Origin: Atrina japonica | Lineage: Eukaryota; Mollusca; Bivalvia; Pterioida; Pinnidae | Reading direction: 5' to 3' | Length of the DNA stretch: 64,000 bases | Assembly (NCBI GenBank): GCA_030159075.1 | Contig: BROG01000026.1 | Location: forward strand, 260,501-324,500 | In this document: in pieces, positions 35,669-46,422 of the stretch | How positions within the stretch are numbered: the first letter of the stretch is position 1 | Layout of the letters: every line of letters begins with the position of its first letter | Made by a program: the position numbers and the translations under genes | The notes under the pieces: model-generated | Database searches by the model: none | What the model was told of the DNA's origin: nothing | Seen by the model: only the letters and a program-made list of their open reading frames with translations

Positions 35669-37132
35669 ACAAGAGGCCCAAGGGGCCTTAAGTCGCTCAC
35701 CTGGCAAAATTTGTCAACATTGCAGAAAACATAAAAAATGTGTAAAAGATAAAATGGCTAATAAACATGAAAAACAGTAGGCTCATTGGGCCTTAATAAT
35801 CACCTGAGTGTGAAATTTATTTTACTGACAATATACTGAAAAGTAACCAAAAGCATGAAAAATTCACTGAAAAGGAGAATTAACTTGCATAAGAGAGGAC
35901 TTGCCTTGCCGATTTTTTTATAGATCTTTCAAGATAATGTGGAACAACAGTAGAAAACATGCGAAATCCATTTAAAAAGGGAAATAACTTTTAAAAGGAT
36001 CACCCTAATAATTTCTGCACAATAAATTTTTTGTAGATCTTTGTGGTGATCACTGAACAACAGAGAAAACAGCCCAAAACATGACAATATCAACTTAAAA
36101 GGGGAAATAACTCCCATAAAAGTCAACCTGACAATTTAATTCCGATGAGTTTTTTGTAGATCTTTGCCTGCTGAACATTTTTGCTTCTTTCACTTTCTCT
36201 CTATCTATTATACTTTTCAAGATAATAGGACAAAACTGTCAAAAACATGAAAAATCTACTTAAAAGGGGAAAAGAAACTCCCATAAGGAGTGACCTGACA
36301 TTTTCAGGCCTATTGACTTTTTGTAGATCTTTGCATGCTGAACATTTTTGCTTCTTTCACTTTTACTCTACCTATTATACTTTTCAAGATAATGTAAAAA
36401 AAAAATCCAAAAACATGAAAAATAAACTTAAAAGGGGAAATAACTCCCTTAAGGGGCAATCTGACAATTTTGGCCCTATTGACCTTTTTGTAGATCTTTG
36501 CATGCTGAACATTTTTGCTTCTTTCACTTTTACTCTACCTATTATACTTTTCAAGATAATGTCAAAAAACATCTAAAAACATGGAAAATTCGCAAAAAAG
36601 GGAAATAACTCACATAAGGGTCGATCGGACAATTTCCACCTAAAATATTTGTAGATTTTTGCAATCCACTCATTTTAAGGTAAGGGTTTCTCTAGCTTTA
36701 ATAATTTTGGAGATACATGTATTAAATCAAAAATATCTGCTGACTCATTCGTTCTATATATTTAGCCATGACAGCCATGTTTAGTCCTAGCCCCTTTTCA
36801 TCTGCAAACATTATGCGGCTTTACATGGTTATACTTCCTGTCATTTTAGTTTGGTTCAAATTTGTCCAATGGTTCTGGAGAAGTAGTCAAAAATGTTGAA
36901 AAGTTTACAAAATAAACTTATATTTTCCATTTACTTAGGTGCCTGTGACCTTGACCTTTGATCCCATGACCTTGAAAGTTTGTCAAAACGATCCTCAGAT
37001 AATTCCTAGATTTTTCATATATCTTTGTATACAAAAAGTTGATCAGTTTTGAGTTATTAAACAACTTGTAATACAAATATACCCTGTGTTACTGAAGCAC
37101 TCCCTAGTGGCCCTTCGTGCCAGGTGAGCTAA
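35669..37132 (+). mobile_element. ACAAGAGGCCC...GGTGAGCTAA pearl/Helentron-like element, copy 1
   Basis: Head ACAAGAGGCCCAAGGGGCCT, TAAGTCGCTCACCTGGC; core of about three ~165-bp units with AAGGGGAAATAACTCCCATA and TTTTTGTAGATCTTTGCATG; tail TAGTGGCCCTTCGTGCCAGG, TGAGCTAA. GCTCACCTGGC near the head and GCCAGGTGAGC near the tail are inverted. No transposase. The 109-codon frame here is core-repeat translation. The class is inferred from the architecture. Confidence 0.75.
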
Positions 37133-37974
37133 AAACATCTAAAGAATTCATTTGTATTTAATCTATTACAAAACTCCATTTTTAAAATCATAATGCCTCA
37201 AGGTCATTATTATATATCTGCTGATGAAATCTGTCAAATGTGCACCATATAGGTATAAATGTCCACCCCAAACCATAATTTGCAAATTAAAAATCAAATT
37301 AGTCCTAAATGAAGAAACTATAGTTATAATTCTTTAACTAATGCAAATTTATTTTGCTCTAAATGCATGTATGTTGGTGCCTCAGACTTTTTAACTGTAA
37401 CTCTGCATTTTTCTGAAATTTCTAAATTAGACCTTTGAACCAAAATTTAAGAAAACATGACCATTTCAGATAGCAACAACATCAATTTTTCATAGAGGCT
37501 TGGTCTCCTCTTTCCAATGATATAAAATACAGCTGTGTGTTAAATCGACCAAATTTGTTGACTACTAATTCTATGTAAACATTTTTAAAACAATGTAAAC
37601 TATGGCATATACAGTTCATGTTTAGAATGATTGAGATGTGTATCCATGTATATATTATAAGCTCATCTGGTCTACATGTAGGAAGGAGCATCAAGTTTGT
37701 GATTCAATTGTGTAAATAATATTTTAAAGAAACAAGTAAATAAAAATTGGTTGATGGAACAGGACCTGAAAAAAAAATCTGGCTACAAAAAATGTGAAAA
37801 AAATAATTTAGGTGGCAGCAGTTTGAGTGGATAGGCAGGCAACATCAAACTTTTAAAATTTTATTTTAGGCCTAGGTGTAAGAACTTTTAACCAATGACA
37901 GTAAAGTAAACATACAATGCAGCCCTTTAATGCCTGTATGTAGATGTAAAGTATTTTAATTTTGAAGTGTTTAA
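37133..37974. other. Intergenic spacer
   Basis: No gene recognised; contains the right partner (37829-37850) of the inverted pair with 33541-33558. Confidence 0.4.
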
Positions 37975-38225
37975 GGCCATACTCTACAATTTGTCAGTCA
38001 TATGGTGTCCTGGCAGCAAGTTTTTAATGGTGGAAGAGAGAACCTGGTTACAATGTACCCGGGAAAAGACCACTGGCCTTTCAAATGAAAACTGTCAAAT
38101 TTTCTCACAAAACTCAGCTTGGGTTCCAGCAGGACTTAAACTTAAACTTAAACACCAAAGGTGAGAGACTTCATGTATATAGCACAATGCTCTACATGTG
38201 TAACCCCTGTAGGGGCCTTCCGGTA
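37975..38225 (-). mobile_element. tRNA-like SINE family 1, reverse copy
   Basis: Plus-strand text AGAACCTGGTTACAATGTAC, AAATTTTCTCACAAAACTCA, GGGTTCCAGCAGGACTTAAA and GTAGGGGCCTTCC is the reverse complement of the SINE at 20424. Confidence 0.6.
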
Positions 38226-38928
38226 CATGCAAAAAGTATACATGTAGCTTTAGATAGGTATCAGCATAGTTCTATTGAAAGTCCGACAGACAGAGGGACA
38301 ATGTATGCTACAAAATGATGCAATTACTGTAATGAATTCTCATGAAATATTAGTGCTTATGAGGTTGGACAACATAAAAAAGTCCTAACCATCAGTATTC
38401 ACTATAACAATATGAATGTTTAATGCAATTTTCTCTATGAAAGCTGGTGAAATCAACATGATTAATCAAACACTTTTATTGACTTTAGGAATAATTCACT
38501 TCCACAAAGAATTGATACTTCATACAATATTCCAGAACATTATCATATAATACATTTCAGGGGTCAACAATATTAAATGAAAATTTCCATTTGTCCTGCA
38601 GGAAATGAAGTAGTAGTACGAATGCAATTACTGACTCGTCAAAAAATCAAGTGTAACATTTAAAGATATTATTTTGTGTTTAAATAAGAATAATCTTTAT
38701 TGAATTAATTTTTGTCTTTAACAATTTCACTTGTCCTTTGGAGAAGTGAGAAGTAACATCTACTTATCCAAACACAAAATGGACTTGTTCTGGACAACCA
38801 GACCTTAATGTTGAACCTGCATTTGTTGCCTATCTAAGTATCTATACTGTGTGTCCCACTGAACCCTGATTTAGTGATTTCTGATAATCATTGAGTTTTA
38901 CAGTAGGTTGTAATGTAATCAAGACAAA
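38226..38928. other. Intergenic spacer
   Basis: No supported feature. CATTTGTCCTGCAGGAAATG at 38589 and CACTTGTCCTTTGGAGAAGTG at 38728 suggest an eroded element. Confidence 0.35.
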
Positions 38929-39030
38929 TACAGTAGAACCTGTCTTAAGAGGCACCCCTTCTGCCACTAAAAATGTGGTCTTTCAAGACAGGTGGTCTCT
39001 CATGAGAGGTTTTATCTAAAGGATTACTTA
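38929..39030. mobile_element. TA-MITE, AACCTGTC family, right half missing
   Basis: Starts TACAGTAGAACCTGTCTTAA, GTGGTCTTTCAAGACAGGTG, then similarity ends after AAAGGATTACTTAAAG. Confidence 0.6.
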
Positions 39031-39497
39031 AAGCAATATAGCTGTCACAATGATTATTTTTGTCCTCTGACATATACATGTAGTCGAAAATATGATAAAA
39101 TATGTGTTCAAATACATTATCAAATACATGAACCGTTGTAAAAGATCTTCTTTCCTAAGTTATTTGTTTTATTATAATTTAAGTTTTCCAGTACCTTAAA
39201 AAATTCAGCTGTATTTATGTATGCAATGACCTTTCAGAGAAACTCTTTCGCCATATCAAATGTACTTCGTAATTCCTTCAAGGGAACTCGGTCCTTTACG
39301 CTCTTCGATTATGTTAAATTCAGTTGATTTTTATGTGCTTTATATTTACTTTCAAAATACAGGACGTGAACTGCATGTATTATGTAAAATATATGCTTTT
39401 CAACACTATTTTTAATACCTGAAGAAAATCAGATGAATATAAGAATAAATATATCAGGTCACTAAAAGAATTTTTTCCGATCTTTAATGTTACTCTG
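39031..39497. other. Intergenic spacer
   Basis: AT-rich, nothing recognised. Confidence 0.4.
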
Positions 39498-39556
39498 ATG
39501 CTGACATTGACAAAATCAAAACAATATAACTGTGAAAAGTATGCGTACTTCATGTT

Positions 39557-39738
39557 TTACAACCATGCCCCCATGATGTCCGGTGGAATTGGGCAGTTCA
39601 TGATCATATGTGTCAAGAATGATAAACCCGAGAAGGCAATGGGACGAGTAAAATATGAGTCGAGATCAACCGATATACCCGGCACATGGACAATTTCAGA
39701 AACGAATGTTTTGAAATGACGAAAAAGACCAACTCTGC
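39557..39738 (-). CDS. Possible terminal exon of an unidentified minus-strand gene
   Basis: A pyrimidine-rich tract and acceptor (CCTAAATCAG) precede an open frame of about 60 codons: RVGLFRHFKTFVSEIVHVPG, ISVDLDSYFTRPIAFSGLSF, LTHMIMNCPIPPDIMGAWL, then TAA at 39559-39557. The residue mix looks like folded protein and the site sits outside recognisable repeats. The exon begins with two bases of a split codon, so it needs a preceding exon ending in phase 1; the candidate at 46139-45960 ends in phase 0 and cannot join directly. The opposite strand is also open over the same bases (39498-39719), so the coding strand is uncertain. Family not recognised. Confidence 0.33.
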
Positions 39739-39739
39739 C

Positions 39740-42071
39740 TGATTTAGGTATGAAATGATGATGTAAAAAAATAAATGTAAAGGGTAATAAGATTAGAATG
39801 TATATTAACTGCAAATAGCACGTGTTTATTGGACACTCGGTAATCTTCTTAAATATTTACCAAAAGTTAATTTGCAATGCTCAAAGTAATGGCAGACATT
39901 TTGTCTTTGACCCAGGATTGTACTCTTTGGTTCATGTATGTACATTTTTGTAGATGTATCACCATGAGGCAGTGAGTCACATTTCATCATGACCTCCATG
40001 TTACATATACCTTGACCTTTGAATCAAGGTCAACTTATACTAAAATATATTTCCTTGTATGGGTTGTAACGTTCTTGTCTTTTGACTTTCATGAGTAGAG
40101 GTAGACAGGATTAAAATATGATAAAGTGATGGGGAGACATATGTTTTAATTTACAAAAAAACAGTTTTTCTTAGTTTGACATGGAGGGAATTTTTAATTT
40201 TATTTTTAGGGGCATCTGGTGTGACGTCATACATTACTACTGGGGTGAAGCTATCGATGGTTACACATAGCTTACATTTTTGTACATATGACTACTGATA
40301 CTGTAGTGACAAACCTAATTCTATATTTCAAATATAAAACTTATTTTAATTTAATAATAATATTTAAGTGTTTTATGATTCACTTTAGTTGTAATTTTCA
40401 ACAGATTGCGATGTCAGAAAACACAGATTTTCATCAATGTGAATACTGAGTTGCCTTTATCGTTGATCAATGTGAAATTTCCTAAAAAAGTATTTAAAGA
40501 TGATTTTGAAAAATAGTTTTAATAAAATAAAAATTACCTAGTTGATCTTTCATTGTTTAACATGTTATCACCTGAAGATCTGTGTCTGATCGCACGTAAT
40601 TGCTAAAATAAAATAGACTAAAATAAATCCTACCGACTTTATGAAAAGGAAAATGTTATAAATTGAAAGTCGACTTACTTTTTATGGGCGTATGTTTAGA
40701 TCTACTGTTGATAATTTATCAAATCAGCATTATTTACAGTCTAACAGGCATTTTACACATTGTATATCGCTGATCATATTTATTTTCATTTTTTGCACTG
40801 TTGATAAATGGTTGATTATTTGTTACAGGTATTGATGATGACATAGGCGAATTATGAATCATAACTCAAAATAACGTGTAATTTACAGAATATTAAAATG
40901 GAAAATTAAAACTTGATAATTTCCTAAATTTTCATATTTGAGCGCATGTTCATTGATTTGAAAATAGTTGAACACCTTCTAATCAGGTAAACTGTTAACG
41001 ATATATGATTTTTTCTTTAAATAAACATTGCTGAAATTAAGCTTAATCTACTGTAACAGTATTAAAAAGTTATCGGTATCTACTTACTAGACATGCTAGA
41101 GTTTTGGGAATTTTATTTTTTTAGTATTCCACTCACAAGGAATATATATTCAAAGTACGGAGTCTGTCGGGTGCAGTTTATACACTATAAGATGCTCACA
41201 GATCTAGTCTTGTTTATTGTGATAGCCCTTTTCAAATCTTTGAGGATTAAATACAGAGATATATTTAGTCATATTAATTTTTGTTTTAATAATTTCTTAT
41301 TTATAGACCTATATGATGATTCTGCAACTTAAAAATTTAGTGAAAAAATGTCTTGAGTAAAAAACCACATAGATCTAATGCAACACTATTTTTACTCTAT
41401 GCTTAAACTTAATTTGCATTTTTTTTTAATTATTCAATGTAGATATGATGAAATACAAATCAGGAAAAAGTGATCCAACAAAGTCAAATAGATAAAATCA
41501 TGTTGTTTCTATCCGATAAACTCATATGCTATATATTACATGTATGTTGATATCCCATTTGGTAAGCATGTTGTCAGGACAAATTTCACCCCAGAAGTGC
41601 GTGTTCCTAGTGACGCTTCGAGAGATACCCATATGCTAGGAAGCACCTATGTAAAATTAAATATTTGAAATGAAAACATTGTGAGGATTTTGACAGGTGG
41701 ATGTAAATACTGACTCATGTATGATACACGTAGGTTCTAAAAATAAAACTGCTACTACATGTAGGTGGCACTATAACTCCACTATCAAATACATGTAAAA
41801 TGTAAATACCATGATACCCTAGAACATGTGGTGCCATAGGAGATACTATACCTGTGTAAGTACAAAAAATACCCGATGCCAAAAACTCAAAAGGTATTAA
41901 GTGCTGAAGTTACTTCCACAAGTGCGGAAATTACTCCATGACAGATATTACTTGATGCCTAAATTACTTAATTTCTTATTCATGTTCAATCTCCAAATAG
42001 TCTACAATTGGTCCTACAATTGTTCGCAGGTTCTTTTTCCACTTCAAGAGGAATTCAATCCCTTTTGAGTG
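39740..42071. other. Non-coding spacer, AT-rich
   Basis: No confident gene. Contains TGACGTCA (CRE-like) at 40221-40228. The 79-codon frame at 41093-41332 has AT-driven composition and no splice context. If the exon candidate at 39738 belongs to a longer gene, this would be intron. Confidence 0.35.
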
Positions 42072-45000
42072 GTCCGACTAATTAGAGTATGCTAGAGTAC
42101 TCTACAAATTTTCAGTGTACATGTATTACTGAGTTGTAAGACTTAGTTAATAGACTGGTAATACATAACACAAACATTCGTTTCCGATGTATTATTTTTG
42201 TTTTATGTGTAACAATATACCAGAAAAGATTCGAATCTTGAGTCGGTGTTATGGCAAGAAACCTGTGCATTTGTCCCGCATAAATTTGTTACATTTTTAT
42301 CTAAATATATTGCTTCAAATTGTCTACAACGTATATATTAACTATAATTTATTTGATTTGGTTTATGAATTTTTTTTCACAATACATAATGTTTTTAATT
42401 CTAAGTTTACGCATATTAAAATGATTTAAATCTTGTGGTACAAACCAGAGATGGTACAGAAAGCGTACATGGAAGTTTAGATACATGTATATACAATCAT
42501 ATTGAACAATATTAACAATACTTACCGGTAAGTAGAATATTATAATAATGAAAATGATAAAATCAAATATAATAAGTAAATAACAAGAGGCCCAAGGGGC
42601 TTTAAGTCGCTCACCTGGCAAAATTGGTCAACATTGCAGAAAACATAAAAAATGTGTGAAAGATCAAATGGCTAATACACATGAAAAAAAAGTACATGTA
42701 GGCTCATTGGGCCTTAATAATCACCTGAGTGAAATGTATTTTACTGACAATATACTGAAAAGCAACCAAAAGCATGAAAAATTCATTGAAAAGGAAAATT
42801 AACTTGCATAAGGGTAGACTTACCTTGCCAACTTTTTTATAGAAATATCAAGATACATGTACATGTAATGTGCAACAACAGTCGAAAACATGTGCATTTA
42901 AAAGGGGAAATAACTTTCACAAAGATCACCCACACAATTTCAACACAAAAAATTCTTTATAGATCACTGTGGTGATCACTGGATAATAGGGAAAAACAGT
43001 CCAAAACATGCAAATATCCACTTAAAAGGGGAATTAACTCCAATAAGGGTAGACGTGACAATTTCAACCATTTGACTTTTTAGTAGATCTTTGCAAGCTG
43101 AACATTTATGCTTCTTTCAACTTTTCTCTATCTATCATATTTTTCATGATAACAAGACAAAACTGTCAAAAACATGAAAAATCCACTAAAAGAGGAAATA
43201 ACTCCCAAAAGGGGCAAACTGACAATTTCAGCCCTATTGACTTTTTTGTAGATCTTTGCATGGTGAACATTTATGCGTCATTCACTTTAACTCTAGCTAT
43301 TATATTTTTCAAGATAATGTCAAAAAACATTAAAAAAACATGAAAAATCCACTTAAAAGGGGAAATAACTCCCATAAGGGGCAACCTGTAAATTTTGGCC
43401 TTATTTACTTTTTTGTAGATCTTTCCATGCTGAACATTTTTACTTCCTTCAATTTCTCTCTATCACATTTTTCACGATAATAGGACAAAACTGTCAAAAA
43501 TATGAATAATCCACTAAAAGGGGAAATAACTCCCAAAAGGGGCAAACTGACAATTTCAGCCCTATTGACTTTTTTGTAGATCTTTGCATGGTGAACATTT
43601 ATGCGTCATTCACTTTAACTCTAGCTATTATATTTTTCAAGATAATGTCAAAAAACATTCAAAAACATGAAAAATCCACTTAAAAGGGGAAATAACTCCC
43701 ATAAGGGGCAACCTGTAAATTTTGGCCTTATTTACTTTTTTGTAGATCTTTCCATGCTGAACATTTTTACTTCCTTCAATTTCTCTCTATCACATTTTTC
43801 ACGATAATAGGACAAAACTGTCAAAAATATAATCCAATAATCCACTAAAAGGGGAAATAACTCCCTAAAGACTTTTTTGCAAATCTGACAACATTTATGC
43901 GTCCACTTCTGACTTTATTTTTTTCAAGATAGAAAAAACTTTGAAAAATCACTGCTGGGGCAACATTTTTGCTTATTTACTTTTTTGTAGACTTTTACTC
44001 TTTTTTACTTCTAATTTCTCTCTATACTTTTCAAGACAAAAATGTCAAAAAAATCCCACTAAAAGGGGAAAAACTCCCAAAAAAACTGACCACCCTTCTG
44101 ACTTTTTTGTAGAAAATGCTGACAATATAATGTATTAAAACACATAATGTCAAAACACATCCAAAAACATGAAAAATCCACTTAAAAGGGGAAATAACTC
44201 CCATAGGGGCAACCTGAAAACTTTGGCCCTATTGACTTTTTTGTAGATCTTTGCATGCTAAACATTTTTGCTTCTTTCAACTTCTTTCTATCTATCATAT
44301 TTTTCATGATAACAGGACAAAACTGTCAAAAACATGAAAAATCCACTAAAAGGGGAAATAACTCCCAAAAGGGGCAACCTGACAATTTCAGCCATATTGA
44401 CTTTTTTGTAGATCTTTGCATCCTGGACATTTTTGCTTTATTCACTTTTACTCTAGCTATTATACTTTTCAAGATAATGTCAAAAAACATCCAAAAACAT
44501 GAAAAATCCACTTAAAATGGGAAATAACTCCCATAAGGGGCAATTGACAATTTCAGCCATATTGACTTTTTGTAGATCTTTGCATACTGGACATTTTTGC
44601 TTCATTCACTTTTACTCTAACTATTATACTTTTCAAGATAATGTCAAAAAACATCAAAAAACATGAAAAATACACTTAAAATGGGAAATAACTCCCATAA
44701 GGGATAACCTGACAATTTCTGTCCTATCCTCTTTTTTTTCATAGATCTTTGTATGCTGAACATTTTTGCTTGTTTCACTTTCTCTCTATCTATTATACTT
44801 TTCAAGATAATAGGGCAAAACTGTCAAAAACATGAAAAATCCACTAAAAGGAAAAATAACTCCCAAAAGGGGTGACCTGACAATTTCTACCCTATTGATT
44901 TTTTGTTGATCTTTGCATGCTGAACATTTTTACTTCTTTCAACTTTTTTCTATCACATTTTTTTCAAGCTAATATGACAAAACTGTCAAAAACATGAAAA

Positions 45001-45617
45001 ATCCACTAAAAGGGGAAATAACTCCCAAAAGGAGCAAACTGACAATTTCAGACCTATTGACTTTTATGTAGATCTTTGCAACCTGAACATTTTTGCTTCA
45101 TTCACTTTTACTCTACCTGTTATACTTTTCAAGATAATGTCAAAAACATTCAAAAACATGAAAAATCCACTTAATAAAAAGGGGAAATAATGTCAAAAAA
45201 CATCCAAAAACATGAAAAATCCACTTAAACAGGGAAATAATTCACATAAGGCTTGACCCAACAATTTCCACCAAAATGAAATATCTCCAGGCCAGCTGAG
45301 CTAAAAGACAGAAAGATAAATAATAAAAAATAAATGATTCTGTCGTAGAACCACATGCACATCATAGGATCTGGAAACATCCATAGGCTACAAATGGATG
45401 TCTGAGAGTTCTACATAGTATTAGTCCCTATAAAAGTCACTATCTAATTCTAGATCATAAAACGTATTAAAATCACTAAAGCACAAAAAGACAATAAAAT
45501 GGTCAATTCATTACTTTATAATGCATATGTTCAATAAAATCTGTAGATTGCTGTAGCATATTCTAGAGTACTCTAGCATATTATAGAGTACGCTAGCGTA
45601 GTCTAATTAGTCTGACC
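42072..45617. mobile_element. TIR element split by a nested pearl-like element
   Basis: GGTCCGACTAATTAGAGTAT with GCTAGAGTACTCTA at 42072-42105 is inverted at 45567-45617 (AGAGTACTCTAGC ... TCTAATTAGTCTGACC). Removing the nested 42583-45304 element leaves about 0.8 kb with no transposase frame. Confidence 0.5.
42583..45304 (+). mobile_element. ACAAGAGGCCC...CTAA pearl/Helentron-like element, copy 2, long core
   Basis: Same head (ACAAGAGGCCCAAGGGGCTT, CGCTCACCTGGC) and same orientation as copy 1. The core has about 14 units of ~165 bp (AACATGAAAAATCCACTTAA, AAGGGGAAATAACTCC), with a two-unit block repeated at 43173-43500 and 43501-43830, and a degenerate stretch at 43830-44150. Ends GGCCAGCTGAGCTAA. 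Frames of 60-86 codons here are core translations. Confidence 0.78.
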
Positions 45618-45959
45618 TCGATTTTGAGATTCTGCCGTGTTGCCCTGCCACGACAGAATCCCCAAAGGGGTTAAAGAGGCATTAAGGGAATTACACATTG
45701 CACATTTCTACTCTTTTAGGAAGAAATCATTTGGGAATTTTGGAGAAATTTAGTAACAATTACAGAGACAACATATGGCTTTAAAAGAGAAAATGAAATA
45801 AATTATTTCCCAAAACCGCCCTCTTTATTTTTCATGACAAGAAGATAAGAATACCAGTGGCAGTACTGAGTAGGCCTACAGTATATTTTTTCAAGGTCCC
45901 AAGACCAAGTTCCAAATACACATGCAATGGAATAAATATAAAACATTATGCTTACTCAC
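45618..45959. other. Spacer left of the unidentified first exon
   Basis: Presumably intron if 46139-45960 is real. CGACAGAATCCCCAAAGGGG at 45650 is inverted relative to CCCTTTGGGGATTCTGTCG at 49068. Confidence 0.35.
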
Positions 45960-46139
45960 TGAAGATAATGCTCTACAGGGAACGTCGAATAGTGTGTCCA
46001 ACAGAGCTGTCAGCAATCTTTCAGATTCTTCAGGCTTGTCAGTGTTGATCTCCAGACGTGATGTTTGACAAACGACTAAGGGAGCATTTATTATCTCGTT
46101 TATTAAAATGTTATTGTTGTGCATGTTGACATTGCGCAT
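45960..46139 (-). CDS. Possible first exon of an unidentified gene, head-to-head with ORC2
   Basis: On the minus strand, ATG at 46139 opens 60 codons: MRNVNMHNNNILINEIINAP..., then ...VCQTSRLEINTDKPEESERL and LLTALLDTLFDVPCRALSS, ending in phase 0 at a GTGAGTAAG donor (45959). The frame is open beyond the donor, but composition changes there. It resembles ordinary cytosolic protein, with an amphipathic LLTALLDTLF helix. I do not recognise the family. Support comes from the start close to a shared promoter, balanced codon content and a good donor. No phase-0 continuation was found by eye in the repeat-rich DNA to the left. Confidence 0.4.
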
Positions 46140-46319
46140 GTGTCATTAAGTGAATGATAAAATCAATTGTTAATTCTCAGTTACAACCCTTTCACAAACA
46201 TTCGAGATTACGCTCGTAGATAAATCTGTTTATATTATGCATCACATAATGATCCCTTTCGTGAATTTTTATTCTCCCATTATAAAAGAGTTCCAATACC
46301 GCGGGAACTACTTGAAATA
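46140..46319. promoter_or_regulatory. Short putative bidirectional promoter upstream of ORC2
   Basis: 180 bp between the ORC2 ATG and the first ATG of the minus-strand exon candidate. It holds TATAAAAG at 46281-46288 (plus strand), about 32 bp before the ATG, and GCGGGAAC at 46301-46308, which matches the reverse complement of an E2F site (TTTSSCGC) except for one base. E2F control is established for several replication genes in animals; here it is inferred from the motif only. Confidence 0.45.
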
Positions 46320-46422
46320 ATGGCCAGTTCTGGAAGACCTCGTAGAAAATGTGTTTCGGTAACATTTGTGGGTGACGATGATGTTATTGATCATATTGTA
46401 GATGCACACCCAAACAATACAG
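46320..46422 (+). CDS. ORC2: ORC2-like coding exon 1
   Basis: ATG at 46320-46322. Encodes MASSGRPRRKCVSVTFVGDD and then DVIDHIVDAHPNNT, ending in phase 1 at donor GTTTAAAT, which is a weak donor. A TATA-like sequence and an E2F-like site lie within 40 bp upstream, so the 5' UTR is probably very short. Confidence 0.82.

Noticed and set aside
36247..36576. 109-codon plus frame (and similar frames at 43146, 44255)
   Set aside because: Core units of the pearl-like element; the opposite strand is also open and no conserved domain is visible.
42187..42429. 80-codon plus frame as a transposase remnant
   Set aside because: No catalytic motif and AT-driven composition.
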